Shown: piece after piece, positions 34,668 through 47,665 of the stretch
Position numbering within the stretch: position 1 is the first letter of the stretch
Layout of the letters: every line of letters begins with the position of its first letter
NCBI GenBank assembly: GCA_005281725.1
Contig: SSBO01000012.1
Location: 21,096,779 to 21,160,778, forward strand
Length of the DNA: 64,000 bases
Source: Wuchereria bancrofti
Lineage: Eukaryota; Nematoda; Chromadorea; Rhabditida; Onchocercidae
Direction: 5' to 3'
Made by a program: the position numbers and the translations under genes
The notes under the pieces: generated by a model
Told to the model about the DNA's origin: nothing
What the model saw: the letters and a program-made list of their open reading frames with translations, nothing else
The model's database searches: none

Positions 34668-37600
34668 ATCAGTGTGGCATATATTACTAATTGTCTATAT
34701 GTAATTAATAATATTTAAATTATAATTGTTTTTCAAATTAATTCGAAATGCCGTATGTGTACATAAAAATCATTCAATAGTTTTATTGTATTCTATGGAA
34801 AAAAAGAGAATATTTATAGAAAAAAACTATTAGTCAAAAAATTGTTCACAAAAATCTTTTACAGATGAAAATATTTGTTGATTTTTTTTTTATCACATGT
34901 AAACTATTTTTGAAAAAAGTTTTTCCAAATATTGACTGCCGCCATTACCGTATCTTAACTATTAGTTTGTTTCTCTCTTATCATTCAATAAATAAAATAA
35001 ATAAATATCATAGAACTATCATCCTAATTTTGATTATTGATTTTGCAAGAAATCATTAAATGAATTAATTCATTTTAATATAATCCAAATCATTTCTCAG
35101 TTCAGTTCATCTAGCAACCAAATTCTGCTCAACTATTAATTGTTTTTTCAATTTCATATGTTTCATTAAAACGAAATATTTATGAGCTTATTAAATTAAT
35201 TTCTTTATTTATTACAAATTTGAATTTACTTGTTGTATTAATTTCCTCACATTTTTGTTACTTATGTTTAATTAGTTCAATCATGTTTAAATGAATGTGT
35301 ATGTATGTATGTGTGTGTGTGTGTGTGCGTGTATGTTGTGTTTGTTTGTTTGTTTGTTTGATTTCACACCTATGCATAAATAATTTGTTAGGTTATATTA
35401 GAATTAAAAGCTATTCAATGTAAAAATTTTCAAATTCTAATAGATTTAATTCATTTCCGATTTTATTGACATTAATAATTATTGTTTACATTTGATATCA
35501 GTGATGCATTTTGAAAATATTTTGTTTTTCTTTGCTTTTTCTTTATGAAATTTTTGTTGTTGTTGTTGTTGTTGAATTGATTGGTTTATTTGACTATTTT
35601 GGTGCTATTAGTAATCCATTTGATAATTATGCTACTAAGCAGGTTGGCGACGACGATATGATGTGCAATTACTTTCATCCATTTCAGCTGCACAAATTAA
35701 CAGATGAAAAAGAAATGACCTAATTTTCGTAGTAGTAATATTTTAAATGAATGATGAAATATGCATTCAAACTTGAAAAGATACTAAAATACGTGATATA
35801 ACTGTGACACTTCATTTAGTTAATATCATTTCCAATTTTAAATAGTTTGTTAACTTATTTTCAAAAACATAAAGTACAATATCAAAGTTGTTATAATTGA
35901 TTGTTACATCATAGCAATGATTAATTTATGAATAGATTCCGTTCTGGATGACATAATTTCCTTTCAGTGAATTAGTTCATTCCAAGAGGTCAACCAATAA
36001 TAGTAATAGCATATTGACCTCAAATTCTCACTATGAAAAATTATCGCTTTCATCATTATCATTTTATGTTAAAAATAAATGAACAGAATATTTGGTGACA
36101 TTAGTTTTTGTCGTTTAAGTAAACAAGAAAGAAATTTTGTTGACATCTATAGCTCGTTTCATTTTTGCCGAAATCTTTTTAATTTTTATTTAAAATAAAA
36201 ATCAAAAATTATGCTTTTATTTTTCAATTTGCTTCTGTAATATTCTCTTTATCATCTTTGTGAAACTTTTAGCTATTAAAATATACCTTTTATGAATTAA
36301 TACCTCAATGTTAATATCAAAAGATGACCGAATTCTCTTAGCAATAGCATACTCAAAGGATAAGCTTAAAAGAAGAAAAGAAATTTGACGTGATCATTAC
36401 TTATCTTAACAGATTTTTTTTTTCCTTTTTTTTTTTTTGGTTGCATATTAAAGCAAAGAAGAAAGAAGCGGTTAAAAAAAAAATACTTGTTTGATTCATT
36501 TGAATGAAAGGTACTTGAAATTTGTAAAGAGCAAGCTATGATGGTGCAATGGAAAACACTTCAACAAGCAAAAGAAGTAGACGAGAAAAAGAAAAAAAAG
36601 TTGCCGACATAAGGTAAAATAAATAGAAAATATGGTACCAATGTAGGATATAAACCTGTTGGAATAGTTCTAGAGAGTATTTGATGTGAGAGCACGTGAA
36701 AATGCAAAAAAAGGAGCAGGTGATAAGACAAAAAGTACTTCAACACTCTTTCATGTCCTCATTTTCACACTTCTTTTTATTATCGTTTATGATTTCAAAA
36801 AGTGATCATTTATATTCTACGGTAATGTAAAAAAAAAAAAATTCAAGAATGATTGATATTATTGATAAATGAGAGTGAAATTTACTAATTAATATGTCTC
36901 ATAGGATTACTAATTAAACAAATGAACAAGATGAATCTAAAGTAATTAGTAGAACTTCTGATGTGTCACATCCTTTTAATTGATTCATTTATGTAATTTT
37001 TTCGGTCACATCAATTAAATTAAATCTTTTTTTCAAAAATTTTCAGAACAGTGAAAAAAAATTGCTCCATGAATTACTTATTAATTTAATGACATAGATG
37101 ATGTAAGTATTGGAAGTTATAAAGTGGAAAATAAAATTAAAAGTTTAAGGATGAGTTTATTCCAAATTACTGAACTTGACCATATCATTACTTGTATTGT
37201 ATGTTTGTCTTCATTTTTAATACTAACATATTAGTTTAAAATAATTTTTAATTAAACTTTTAATTATAATTTCAGATCTGAGAAACGAGAAAGAACCAAT
37301 TTACATCTTAAATCTTATTTTCTATATTATTACGGTATAATTTAGAGGGTTTTGGTAGTTAGAATGAAAAAAGGAAACCGACAAGTGGTACTCTTCAGAA
37401 TTAGTACCGCAGTGACAATTGGACACAATGGGAGGTGTTTCATTCACTAAACTTCTTGTAAGGGATACCTGCACCTTCCAATTAATTACTACTGAACCGG
37501 AATTTATCCTTAACTTTTTCTCCTTCCTTCTATTCTTAATATCTTTTCTAAGTTTAATTCCGATGAATAACAGTATCTATTCATTGTTGTCAATTACAGA

Positions 37601-40488
37601 ATGATTGCATTTGACATTTTATTAAATCTAATATTAGTGTCTATCTCTATAATAGTACTCTTTACTATTATATTTAATTATGTTAAAAATTAAAAGAAAA
37701 AGAAAAATTCAAATATTTAAACTTCAACAAGAATGTTTTATATGAAATGTATGATTCATTTTTCCTATTAGATATTTCAAACTTTTTCAAACTTGAAATA
37801 AAATATGAGAAGTAAATTGAGGATGATTGTTATACCGTACGTCAATATTAACTTTTGATAATTTATACAGAATGACATTTCATGAAAATTTTGCCACATC
37901 TTGATTGATTTCTTATCTTTAGTGTCGTTAAATCGAGGAGGCAACAAAGACTTAGAAATGACAATAATAATAATAATTTTGTCTGTTCTATTTAGTACAG
38001 CGACAGAGTCACAAGACTGTTTAGCGGTATCAATCAGGAATGATTGCATATAAAAAGGTGCAGCCGCTTTAGTGTACATTACGGATTTGGGATTTCTTCC
38101 TACGATGAAGTGAAGTGCTTAGCACTATTGTATCTTAATCGAGGAGCAATCAAATTTGATGAAACATTCTCGAAATGCTTATTTTATCTTCGAAAAGAAA
38201 AAAAAGAAAAGAAAGAATGTTAATTTAAATTTAAATATAAAAACATTGATATGAAATATTAATGTGAAACTATCAGTTAGTATGAGAAGTATGCATGAAA
38301 TGATATTAGTATGAATTAGAATTCTATTTAATGCTATTCTATTCATTTTTTTTTTTTTAATTTTAGATTAATGTTTGTTTGTTGTTTAATTGTTCAAATG
38401 CGCATAACATAAGAGCTGAAATATTTACGATAATCGCAACATATTATTAGCCTATTAAGAGATAGCTTATGATAAAGAATGATAGAGTTCGAAATGATAT
38501 AAATATCTATTACAATCTATTCTATAGTTTAATAAAATAATTGATAAGTTATAAGGATGAAAAAATGATAACATATGAAATATTAGATTACTAATTTCGT
38601 TAGTTTAATCAATGTTTATAAAATTAATTTTATATCAGTTATTCAAATTTCCTTTTCATAAAAGAGAAATAGAAAAAAGAAGCGAGAAAAAGGCGAAATG
38701 ATAGTAGTAGTAGTAGTATGATAAGAAGATAAAATTAGTCATTTTTATCTCATTTATCGCTGAATTATTTCTCATTTGGTATATGATAACAAAATGCTAT
38801 GCTAATCCGTGCACTCAGAATATGAATATCCATGAATACATTGAAGAACTGTAGCAATATGACTATTTCAAGAGAAAAAAAAAACCGAAAGATCTGTTAG
38901 GTCTTCTTAGAATGAAAGGTCACACCTTTGAGTTCGTTTCTTTCCGCCCCTTTATTAAGGAAAGAAAGAAAGAACTGACATCTGTTTAATTTCATAAAAT
39001 CCCGAGTACCTATCTGTTGTCAAACAAAAAAAAAAATGTGAAATCGATTATTTAAGGAATTTGTTTCATCTGAAATATTAACACTTGGATCAGATAGGAA
39101 TAAAGTAGTAAGTAAATGATTAAGCAATTCAGGAAATGGCAAATAACTAACTGAATAATTTAAATTATTAAGAGAATTGTTTGTAATATCAAATTGATCA
39201 CAGTAAGATTGGTATAATCAGTTACTGTTATTCATCTCCTGCAAAAAAGAAAAAAAAAAAAAGAAACATAACATTATTGACATAAAAACCATCCCTTTTA
39301 ATTTATAGGTAATATACGACGGAAACTTTACGGCTTACGTTCTGATATTGCCACTCTCAAACTACTGATATTCCTGCTCCTGCAAGCCCTTACTTTCAGA
39401 TGACAATTTTGGACAAATTTAACTGCTCAAATTCAATTAATCCAATCAAAGTCAATTTAGTTCAAAATAATTCGAAATGACTTGGACCAATATATGCTAG
39501 ATAATACAAGTGGAATATTAAGAGTTTGATAATTGTTGAAATTAAACCCAGCAAAATATAAGAGGTGAAAAGTGACTATTCATTTGTCAACCTTAATACT
39601 GTCACTTTTAGTGAATATTTTCACTCTTCTTCATCCATCTATCGTCAATATTTGCTCAAGAAAGCTTCTTCGTTCAGACGCAAATGAACGTTACGCAATC
39701 AATCTTTCGCATAGCTTTAAATAACCTTTACCAGAAAACAGTAGAAGGGACTTCTTCAGACTAGGTTTTCCATAAAAATACACATTTCATTGCAAATATT
39801 TGCATTTTATTTGCCGCGCAAATATCATTGCAATTCCGAAAAACACTGTGAGACTTTTTCATTTCGCTTTGGACTCTCTCATTCATTGATAGTTGTCATT
39901 AGAGATCTAATAAAAGGAATAAAAACACTTCCAGAAAAAAAAGGGAAAGAAAATCCTTTCTCTTCTAAATTTCTTGCTCCAATTGCAATATTTCGTAGAT
40001 GAAAGAATGTCGAAACTAATAGAAGTGCATGATGTATAGGTAGTACTTGAAAAATTAATACATGCTTTTGGAGATTAGCCTTAAAACCTTTAGTCAAAAT
40101 AAGGAAATTGCGTACCAACAACTAGGACAAACTTTTCTGCAGATCTAGTTTCATGACTACTTAAATAACATCTGCTGTAAGAAATAGGAACCCTGTTTAC
40201 ATAATTCACCAAACTTTTTAGGAAATTCGTGATCGTCCAAATTAGTAAAATTTTATCAAAGTAAAGGATAAAAAAAAAATTAATGAATGAATAAGTAAAG
40301 CACTAAAACTGTTGTCGTAAATAATTCAAATAAAAGACAAACAGTGAGGATTGCAAAAACAGAGCAACAATGTACTTATAATTATAAATCTACTTTAAGT
40401 CCAAAACAGAACTTTAAAGAAGAAACAGTATTTCAGAAACACACGCAATAAAAACAATAAAAAAAATATGGAACTAGCACCACTACGT
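34668..40488. other. long intergenic stretch, no supported gene
   Basis: AT-rich with poly-A/T runs, a (GT)n/(GTTT)n microsatellite at about 35,295-35,361 and a (GTT)n stretch at about 35,555. Some open frames of 60-100 codons exist (for example minus 37,777-38,079), but none has homology or splice support. Confidence 0.5.
35295..35361. repeat. (GT)n/(GTTT)n microsatellite
   Basis: A GTAT/GT dinucleotide run followed by GTTT tetranucleotides, about 630 bp past the OTX gene B stop. Confidence 0.88.
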
Positions 40489-41733
40489 TTAATCAGAATG
40501 CACCGGATCCTCTAACTCAGCGTTTTTCTGCCCTTCATCATCCTCATCACCTTCATTATGATCACGCGTACCTGCAATCCAAATTTCCCTATAACATTCT
40601 TCCTCCTAGTGACATTCATTGCAATCAAACGGCTATTTCACAATAATATTCAACATACACGAAATATATTCTCATAATAAACAGCCTAATAATACATGTA
40701 TGTCCATCAAGATATGTGAGAGGAAATAAATTCAAAACAAAACTGACGAACTCACTTTTGAAGCATCCTGTACGGATAACACAATGCATAAAATTCATGA
40801 ACTCTGTCGCACAAGCTCCTTCCTCTAAGGCTGTTTCCCCAGCACTTTTCTGGCACTTTATTGCTTCACGAAATTCATGACCACACGGACTGGCGACTAA
40901 GTGACCAACACAGTGACACTCAAAGTTCACACTTCCATCTGGCAATGTTGGACCTGAGAAAAAACTACTTGAATCACACCAATATTCCCTTATAATTTTT
41001 GAAAAAACCCATCAAGAACTTGGGAAAAGCCTGCAGCAACCTTCTCAGTTGCGGAGACTAAAGGTTTAAACTCCAACCTGAATACCTGGGTTGTATTTGT
41101 CATCAAGTTCTGCATATGACATACGTGCCACTGACTCCACATAGGCATCCCGAATTGGTTCCTCGTATTCTTCTCGTGTTATTCTATGAATCTAAACATT
41201 TCAATAACAGGTACTTGAATTATTAATTGATAATACACAAGTTAAGAGCGAGGCTATCCAAATCTTAGTTGCAAATTTGACTTGTGATGTTCAGCGTAAA
41301 AATTTTGCTATATATCGAAACTGAACTGTCATAGTTCATGATTAATAAGTAAAGAAAGTGAGAGATGCATTCCTGACCGAACTTTGATATACAACTACGA
41401 AGTCTCAAATGAAAAAATGAATTTAAAGTGTAGCAAAGGAGAAAATCAAAAATACTATCAGTTTAAAGTAGCTTATAAATTATCGAAAGTTCCTCAGAAT
41501 TCTGAAGCTTCTCGACGAACTATTTTTACCTTCTTAAACTTACAAACTGAACCATAGCCATCTTGCAATATCAAAATTTGCAACAATTATTTCCTAAAGA
41601 TTCTCTAAGATAAATTAACGCTTTCTACGAATAAAAATTAATCTGTTATTGAAATAAAAAAAATATATAACATTGTTGGATAATGAGAAGTTCAAAAACG
41701 TACCAAATCTCCTCCATCGGTGTCATCTTCCAT
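40489..41733 (-). CDS. chchd4: mitochondrial intermembrane-space import oxidoreductase MIA40/CHCHD4, with CHC active site
   Basis: Four exons, 138 aa (human CHCHD4: 142): 41704-41733, 41086-41191, 40756-40953 and 40489-40571 (stop TAA). Phases close. The protein matches the MIA40 core in order: LPDGSVNFECHCVG (human LPNGNINWNCPCLG), SPCGHEFREAIKCQ (GPCGEQFKSAFSCF), then CATEFMNFMHC (CVDQFRAMQEC). The twin CX9C pairs are C69/C79 and C93/C103, and the C-terminus is acidic (EGDEDDEG). MIA40 oxidises newly imported small cysteine proteins in the intermembrane space using a redox-active CPC motif. Here the corresponding residues are C58-H59-C60, so the proline is replaced by histidine. An overlapping out-of-frame ATG lies 20 bases upstream of the chosen start. 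Assignment is firm; the first exon (10 codons) is the least certain. Confidence 0.88.
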
Positions 41734-42934
41734 CCCCCGAGACTTCCATGGTACCCCAAAAAGTACACTTCCCAACGATCTTAATCGATCCATTTGGCTC
41801 GCAATGCAAAAATTGCGTCCAAGCAATGATAAAAATGAAATTAGTTGCAAAGGTATGTATGCTATTCACTCATTTTGTTATCGCATAATTTCAGGTATTT
41901 CTTTTATTTGTTTATTTATTTTTTCATTTGTTTACTTTCCATATATTCCTTAGTTGGATAATATTGTCAACAAGTAGATTCTAAATTCTAAAAAAAAAAG
42001 AAATTGCAATATTTAAATGGAACGATCAGTTCTAAGAATCATATTTTAAAGTATATTGTATAAGTCATAATTAATGATGTCCTTTCTATTTCAATTCTAA
42101 TAGCTATTTGATGGCCAGAACCTGTTCCCATCAAATGATCAACGCTTCTCAAATACTTCACATTTAATTTAATTTAATTTTTTTTTCCTTTCCGTAACGT
42201 ATACGCAACATTTCTCTCAATATTAAATCATTTCAGCAAAATAAAGTACACAGCGAATAACATTTGATAAATGTTTTCTCGATGTTGCTATTAACATTTT
42301 TATTTTATCATATACATTGATTAGGATAGTACTGGTTAATAATTATTGAAATTTTAATACTTTAAAAATTATTGTTACATTATTTGACTTTTAATTGAAT
42401 GTCACTCAAATTAAAATGATTTTTACTCATTAAAAATGAAATTTATCTTTTTGAAATTTCAATACTTATTGAAAATCATTTAAAAAAAAACAAATTATAT
42501 TTGTTAATTTTGTAATGATTATTGAAGTAAATGATATTTGGAATTATTTTCAAAATATTATCTTCTGTTTAACATTATATGACTCTACATGACAAAGAGT
42601 TATATCACATGTTTACATATACGTAATTACTTTAACTAACTTTAGTTTATACTATCTCTTTTATTTCCTTTTCGTTTATTCTTCTCTTCATTCTATCATT
42701 TTAAAAATTTTCTCGTAATTAATTTATTTGATAAAGAATTTCAATTTTTTAAAAATTACAAGTGATCAACACTTTGTACTTTCATATGACATTCAAATTC
42801 ATCGTTCATTCTACCTGAGTACCTATTAAAAATACACTTACTTACCTGTATTATTTTTCATAACACATAGCTTGGATTTAATCGCAAATGTGTATTTTCA
42901 GAAGTTTATAACATTTGATAAAAAATAAAATTTG
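41734..42934. other. intergenic, nothing recognised
   Basis: AT-rich sequence between the divergently transcribed MIA40 gene and the EGF-like gene, presumably holding both promoters. No motif stands out. Confidence 0.5.
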
Positions 42935-44457
42935 ATGGATGTAAGGATGATACTATTGTCAATTGCTATATTAAACGCCATCGATCTCGTTGGTGGCAAT
43001 CGACGAAGGCATCATCGCAATATCATGTGACATTTTTATGAATATCATGACTAGTAAGCCTGTCCACATATTCAAATCAAATCAATCGTAGTTGATTCAT
43101 TTGTCGAACTGTTTTAAAATTTTGATTAAAATTAATCTTAATAGCACTAATGACAAACTTTTCAGGTGTTTTTCAGTGAATAAGAATGTATAGTATGCAT
43201 GTACATGCATTAATTTAGGTATTCACAATATTTGATCGTCTTTTTTATATTATTGAAAAGTAGCAGTTTTGTGTAAATTATGAAAAATGCATTTTATAAA
43301 GGAAATATTAAATGCGAAAAGTTTCCATAAGTAAAATTAAAGAAAGAAAAACGAATTAAATTCAGTTGTAACAATGGTAGTGCAATCGGTGGTCGATGTA
43401 TATGTTTAAGTGGCTATAGTGGTACTTATTGCAATCGTGTCATGCATTGCAAGTTTAATAAATTTCAATCCAATGGAAGGTTACAGTTTCTCATTTACAA
43501 TTTGAAATGAATTCGAAATTTGGTGAATTTATTTTACATTCAGCAAGAAAAAGATTTTTTCTTAACAGAATATAAAGACGTTCCTGAATAAAACCAATAC
43601 TTGTGGTATGGATGAATAATAGTTAAATATCATTGAAATTTGTTTTATTTATTCCGTTTTCCATTTAATCAATGATTAAAAAACTAGTAAGCATTGTAAA
43701 TTTAATAGAATAAATAAACAATAATTAGATTTTAAGAATAAATAGAAGAGAGTAAATTTTTCTCAATTTTATCGCATGAGTAATTATTGCATATATGAAA
43801 TTCATAAATTAAAACTAAATAATAAAAATCAACGAGAACAAAGCCCACAAGAAGTGTATGTGAAAAGTTTCAGTTGCATTGATTGCTTGGATGGTTGGAA
43901 AGGTATTAATTGTGATCAAATTCAATGCATTCATGGTATATCGGATGCAAATGGACAAAATTGTATATGTGAGATACCATACAGCGGACAATTCTGCAAT
44001 TCCTTAGAAACATCCGATGTTTACTTTTATTACAATCAAAAGGTAATTCATCTCACTCTGTAAGCATGCATCCCTCATTTTATTTACTTCATAGATGACG
44101 ACAACATTTTGCAAGATTTTCACTTTTATTTAATTATTTTATGACAAAAATATGATCAAAAAATGCTATCAGGTTGAACAGATGGCTAATACTATAGGAT
44201 GATGACAAAACATGTTTTCAAGCCAATCCATTATTCAGTGATGAATTGAAATATAATTTGTTCAGGTTTATCAATTTGGACCAATTGGCGCTTTATCAAT
44301 ATTACCGCTTCTAGTGATTTTGTTTGGATGTGAACGAACAGCTCAATCACGAAGAATTAAACGTGTCGAGAAGCATCTCTACGAACAGAATATAATAGTT
44401 AATCGTCATAAGATATCGACATTTCTCACCAGAAAAACAAAAATGACCAGTAATTAA
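42935..44457 (+). CDS. small EGF-like single-pass membrane protein
   Basis: Four exons, 219 aa: 42935-43026, 43366-43479, 43781-44042 and 44266-44457 (stop TAA). Exon 1 encodes a signal peptide (MILLSIAILNAIDLVGG) and an Arg/His cluster. Exon 2 has an EGF-type half (CNNGSAIGGRCICLSGYSGTYC). Exon 3 has a linker, then SCIDCLDGWKGINC and CIHGISDANGQNCICE, a second EGF-type CxC...GYxGxxC ending. Exon 4 provides a membrane helix (GALSILPLLVILFGC, about residues 164-178) and a basic cytoplasmic tail. All phases agree. It is predicted to sit at the cell surface; the partner is unknown. The exon 3 acceptor (43,780, atcgcatgag) is not a classical TTTCAG and could instead be at 43,758, adding eight residues in frame. 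AATAAA lies at 44,519. Confidence 0.72.
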
Positions 44458-45555
44458 TAGTGATTCATCTTTTTGCTATTTTTAAAATTACATTTTTTCA
44501 TGATGGAAATTGCATAAAAATAAATTAATGATGTACAGCATTCCTTCTCTTTCATCTTTTCTGGTAAGCATTCACTTGTCGTTATTTGAGTATCTTTTCC
44601 CTCACTCACCTTTGTTGTCAATCATTTCTTTTGACGGTACATTATTGCGTCACAGAGAACCGTTAAGTAATGAGAAATTAATTTTGAAAAGTTCAATTGA
44701 AATATACGAATCATTAATTTAAAAAAGAAAAAGAGAAGAAAAAAATATTTTCTTATTTCGTTTCATTTCGAAACAAAAAAATTCTATTGAATGAATTAAT
44801 GAAAGGAAAAATGGCAGTTTTCATGATGGATTTTGATAAAAAAAATTTTTGCCATTAAAGAAAAAGAAATGAATGTAATATAGTTTAATCAGTTTCGTTT
44901 CCTAATGAAAACTGACTGAAAAAAAAAAAAAACGAATTGAATTGGTAGTTGAGAGCCTGATGAAGTATAGTTTATTTATAAGTTAACATATGTAATACAT
45001 GTCTAATTTCTAGTATAGAAAAAATAAATGACAAATGTATGATTGAATATATGACGGTGACACACTATTGCAGTGGAATTTTTTATATTCTTAATTAGTC
45101 TAAAGGTTTATCGAATTTTTGATCATTCCATCTTGTCATTGACAATTTCAATGAACTTTATCAATAGACACATTTTTTTTTGCAATGTTTTTGCACTTTT
45201 TCTTTCATTAATTAGATAAGACGTCCTAATTTTACAAGTATGACATTACCTTATGCAATAACTTTTGTAATTTTTCTTAATGAAAATGAAATTTTGTTTA
45301 AAATAAATAAGCATAAATTTACGCAAATTTTTTTAAAGCAAAACATATGACAATTTTGAAAGAATTAAATCAAATTATTTATTTGAGCTTATGTTATCTT
45401 AGCTGCAATTTCAATAGTAAACCTGAAAAATAAGTTAGAAATAGGAAGCACTACTAAATAGTAGAATAATAATGATTTAGTAAAGAATGGATCAAAAATG
45501 AAGTTAATTTGAATTTCACATAACAAATTTTTGCTAGCATTATCTGAATAACTTT
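44458..45555. other. intergenic between convergent genes
   Basis: It carries the polyadenylation signal of the EGF-like gene (44,519). Otherwise AT-rich with no gene. Confidence 0.5.
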
Positions 45556-45561
45556 TTTATT
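45556..45561 (-). terminator. polyadenylation signal AATAAA of the 209-aa secreted protein gene
   Basis: TTTATT on the plus strand, 20 bases beyond the stop codon at 45,582. Confidence 0.55.
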
Positions 45562-45581
45562 ACACTTAAATTAGTTGATTC

Positions 45582-46684
45582 TTAAGAAAGCCATGGAGGA
45601 GGTGGTACTTCACCATAAGGACCTAAATCACCTGTCCAACCTATAGAGCCAAGCCAGAATGGTTGCTTTTGTTTTGGTTGGTTATTATTAATATCCCACC
45701 ATGGTATCTGTTGTTTCTCATACTGATTCTTCTTGAACAACAACAAGTTTGGCCAAGTTATACTTTTTTTAGGCCAATTATGCCAATTTTCTGCATCATT
45801 ACCAGTTTTTTCTTGAAATTGCTTTTTCAGAATGTTAGATGGTAAGATGTTTGCATGCTGCAATCCAGCATTCATCTTGTACATTCCAGCTGCATGCATC
45901 TTAGATTCATCAATGTTAGGCGGTAAAGTCCATTGTGCAGGTGATACTTCCAATTTTGGTCTTTTTTTCATAATATTTGCAGTACTGTATTGATTGTTGT
46001 AGCCAGTGCCCCATTCTTGACCTTCGGAATGTTTATAGTTTCTACCGTAATTATATTCCGTATTCCACTCTATCGGTCTATCCAGTTGACTTTTCGTTTC
46101 ATCATCAACAAAATAATCCATTGGCTGTGAATTTGAGAAAGTGTTAATGCCTACAAAAAGTAAACAATCATCTTTTCTTTAATTTTCATACGTTCAAAAA
46201 GTTTGTATTATTTTACTGAAATAAATCCTTGATGCATTCATTCATATCAAGCAAAAATATCAAACTATTAAAGAAAAAAAGTTCATTTATCTTATCACAT
46301 ATCTTATATTTTTTATGCTAAAATGCTAAATTAAGGAATGCAAAGAATTTATTCTAAAAATAAAAATATGCAGGAAAAAAAAACTTTCTTGCATATTTTT
46401 ATCGATAAAGATTAAATTATTCTCTCAAGCTATCGATACTTGTCGAATGAATCATTTGACAATTTATAGATAGTTTAAAAATGTATGCATATACATTTAT
46501 AACTGATACTATCATATGCTGATGAATTTGAAAGGAATGCTAAACAATGTTGACAAATTACAATTCTTTTTTTTTTTTTTTTTTGTTGATAGAAAATTAA
46601 TAATTAAAGAAAAGAAATCATACCAGAAATAAAAAAGAATGTACGAAATATTAGCACTCGAAGAATTTTAGCAACTGAAGACAT
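45582..46684 (-). CDS. secreted Trp/Asn-rich protein, family not recognised
   Basis: Two exons, 209 aa: 46624-46684 (ATG at 46,684; signal-peptide exon, phase-1 donor) and 45582-46150 (stop TAA at 45,582-45,584). The N-terminus (AKILRVLIFRTFFFISG) is a clear signal peptide. The mature part is polar, rich in Trp, Asn, Tyr, Gln and Lys (EWNTEYNYGRNYKHSEG, AENWHNWPKKSITW, PFWLGSIGWTGDLGPYGE) and ends PPPPWLS. No cysteine pairs, enzyme motifs or known domains were seen. The next gene downstream on the same strand has the same build (signal-peptide exon, phase-1 intron, Trp-rich mature chain), so the two may be diverged relatives. An extracellular structural or host-facing role is possible; this is inference. 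Confidence 0.8.
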
Positions 46685-47572
46685 TATGTTTAATTGTTCA
46701 AGATCAACGCAAACAGAACATTTATATATCTTGTCAAAGATCTTGTTTTCACTTATAGTTTCATTCTTATCTCTCTCTCTCTCTCTCTCCTTCCCTCTCT
46801 CTTAAATCCGTTTTTCAATTTTAATAAATTAACAGATAAAATGCGCCATATTGTGGAATGTGAGAAATATTTGTAAAACAGTATGAAATGCATGTAAAAC
46901 GAGTCTTTTAATTGATAATTATTAATGAAATTACACATAATTATTAATTTTGTCCATGATGGTACAAACCATCAATCTTATTTTTTTTTTTTTTTTTTCA
47001 TTTCAACCAAATAAACAAATTTCATTGCTTCGATAAATTGCTCAATAGCGCAATGATGATAACATACATTTCCGCTTCATTAGATGTCAGTTAACAAGTT
47101 CAGTTTGCTCATATACTCGCTATTAATTGTTTTTTTAGTGAAATTATTTTGAAAAAAAAAAAAAAAAACTATTTTTCCATAATTTTTACACATTAAAGAA
47201 TTTATTATTAATGAAAATTCATATATTACACATAATGTTTTATTATGAATTTTCATGAATTTTATTATGAATTTACATTTATTATATAAAAAAAAAAGTA
47301 GGAAATAAATTTTTTTAGTCATTTGCTGAAAAGACTAAAACAATCTTTTAGCTTGATAAAAAGCACAAGAATGTAACTTGCAGCTAAAAGATTAACTGTA
47401 ACAAGTTATATCTGATAGTACTATCACTATTGGCTATTTTAGTTATGCGACAAATGAAACTCGTAAATGTCATCCATTATCATCTGTCACTGATATATAT
47501 ATATATTTGTTGTTAAGAAAGCAAAATTAACAGTATAATTTATTGAAATCAAATAATCTTAAATTCTATCAT
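46685..47572. other. intergenic between the two Trp-rich genes
   Basis: It contains a (CT)n run at about 46,770-46,800 and poly-T tracts. It presumably includes the promoter of the upstream member. No gene. Confidence 0.5.
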
Positions 47573-47578
47573 TTTATT
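47573..47578 (-). terminator. polyadenylation signal AATAAA of the 220-aa secreted protein gene
   Basis: TTTATT on the plus strand, about 90 bases past the stop codon at 47,666. Confidence 0.4.
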
Positions 47579-47665
47579 TTATTTTTTTTAATAGTTTGAA
47601 TTGAGCTAATGAAATTTACTCCGTCCAGGTCAAAATATTTTGAATGAAGAAATAATATTCAAAAG

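Noticed and set aside
35511..35723. 70-codon plus-strand frame ending DEKEMT
   Set aside because: It lacks an ATG, and the first half is a (GTT)n repeat. It is more likely non-coding sequence downstream of OTX gene B.
37318..37580. open minus-strand frame without ATG (includes SNCHCGTNSEEYHLS)
   Set aside because: More than 70 codons are open, but no start, acceptor or donor could be placed convincingly.
37777..38079. 100-codon open frame on the minus strand
   Set aside because: It has an ATG and is long for such AT-rich DNA, but it ends in an Ile/Leu-rich low-complexity stretch and shows no splice or homology support. It would be worth revisiting with transcripts.
39790..40121. opposed 70- and 80-codon frames
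   Set aside because: They overlap on opposite strands without supporting splice sites or similarity.
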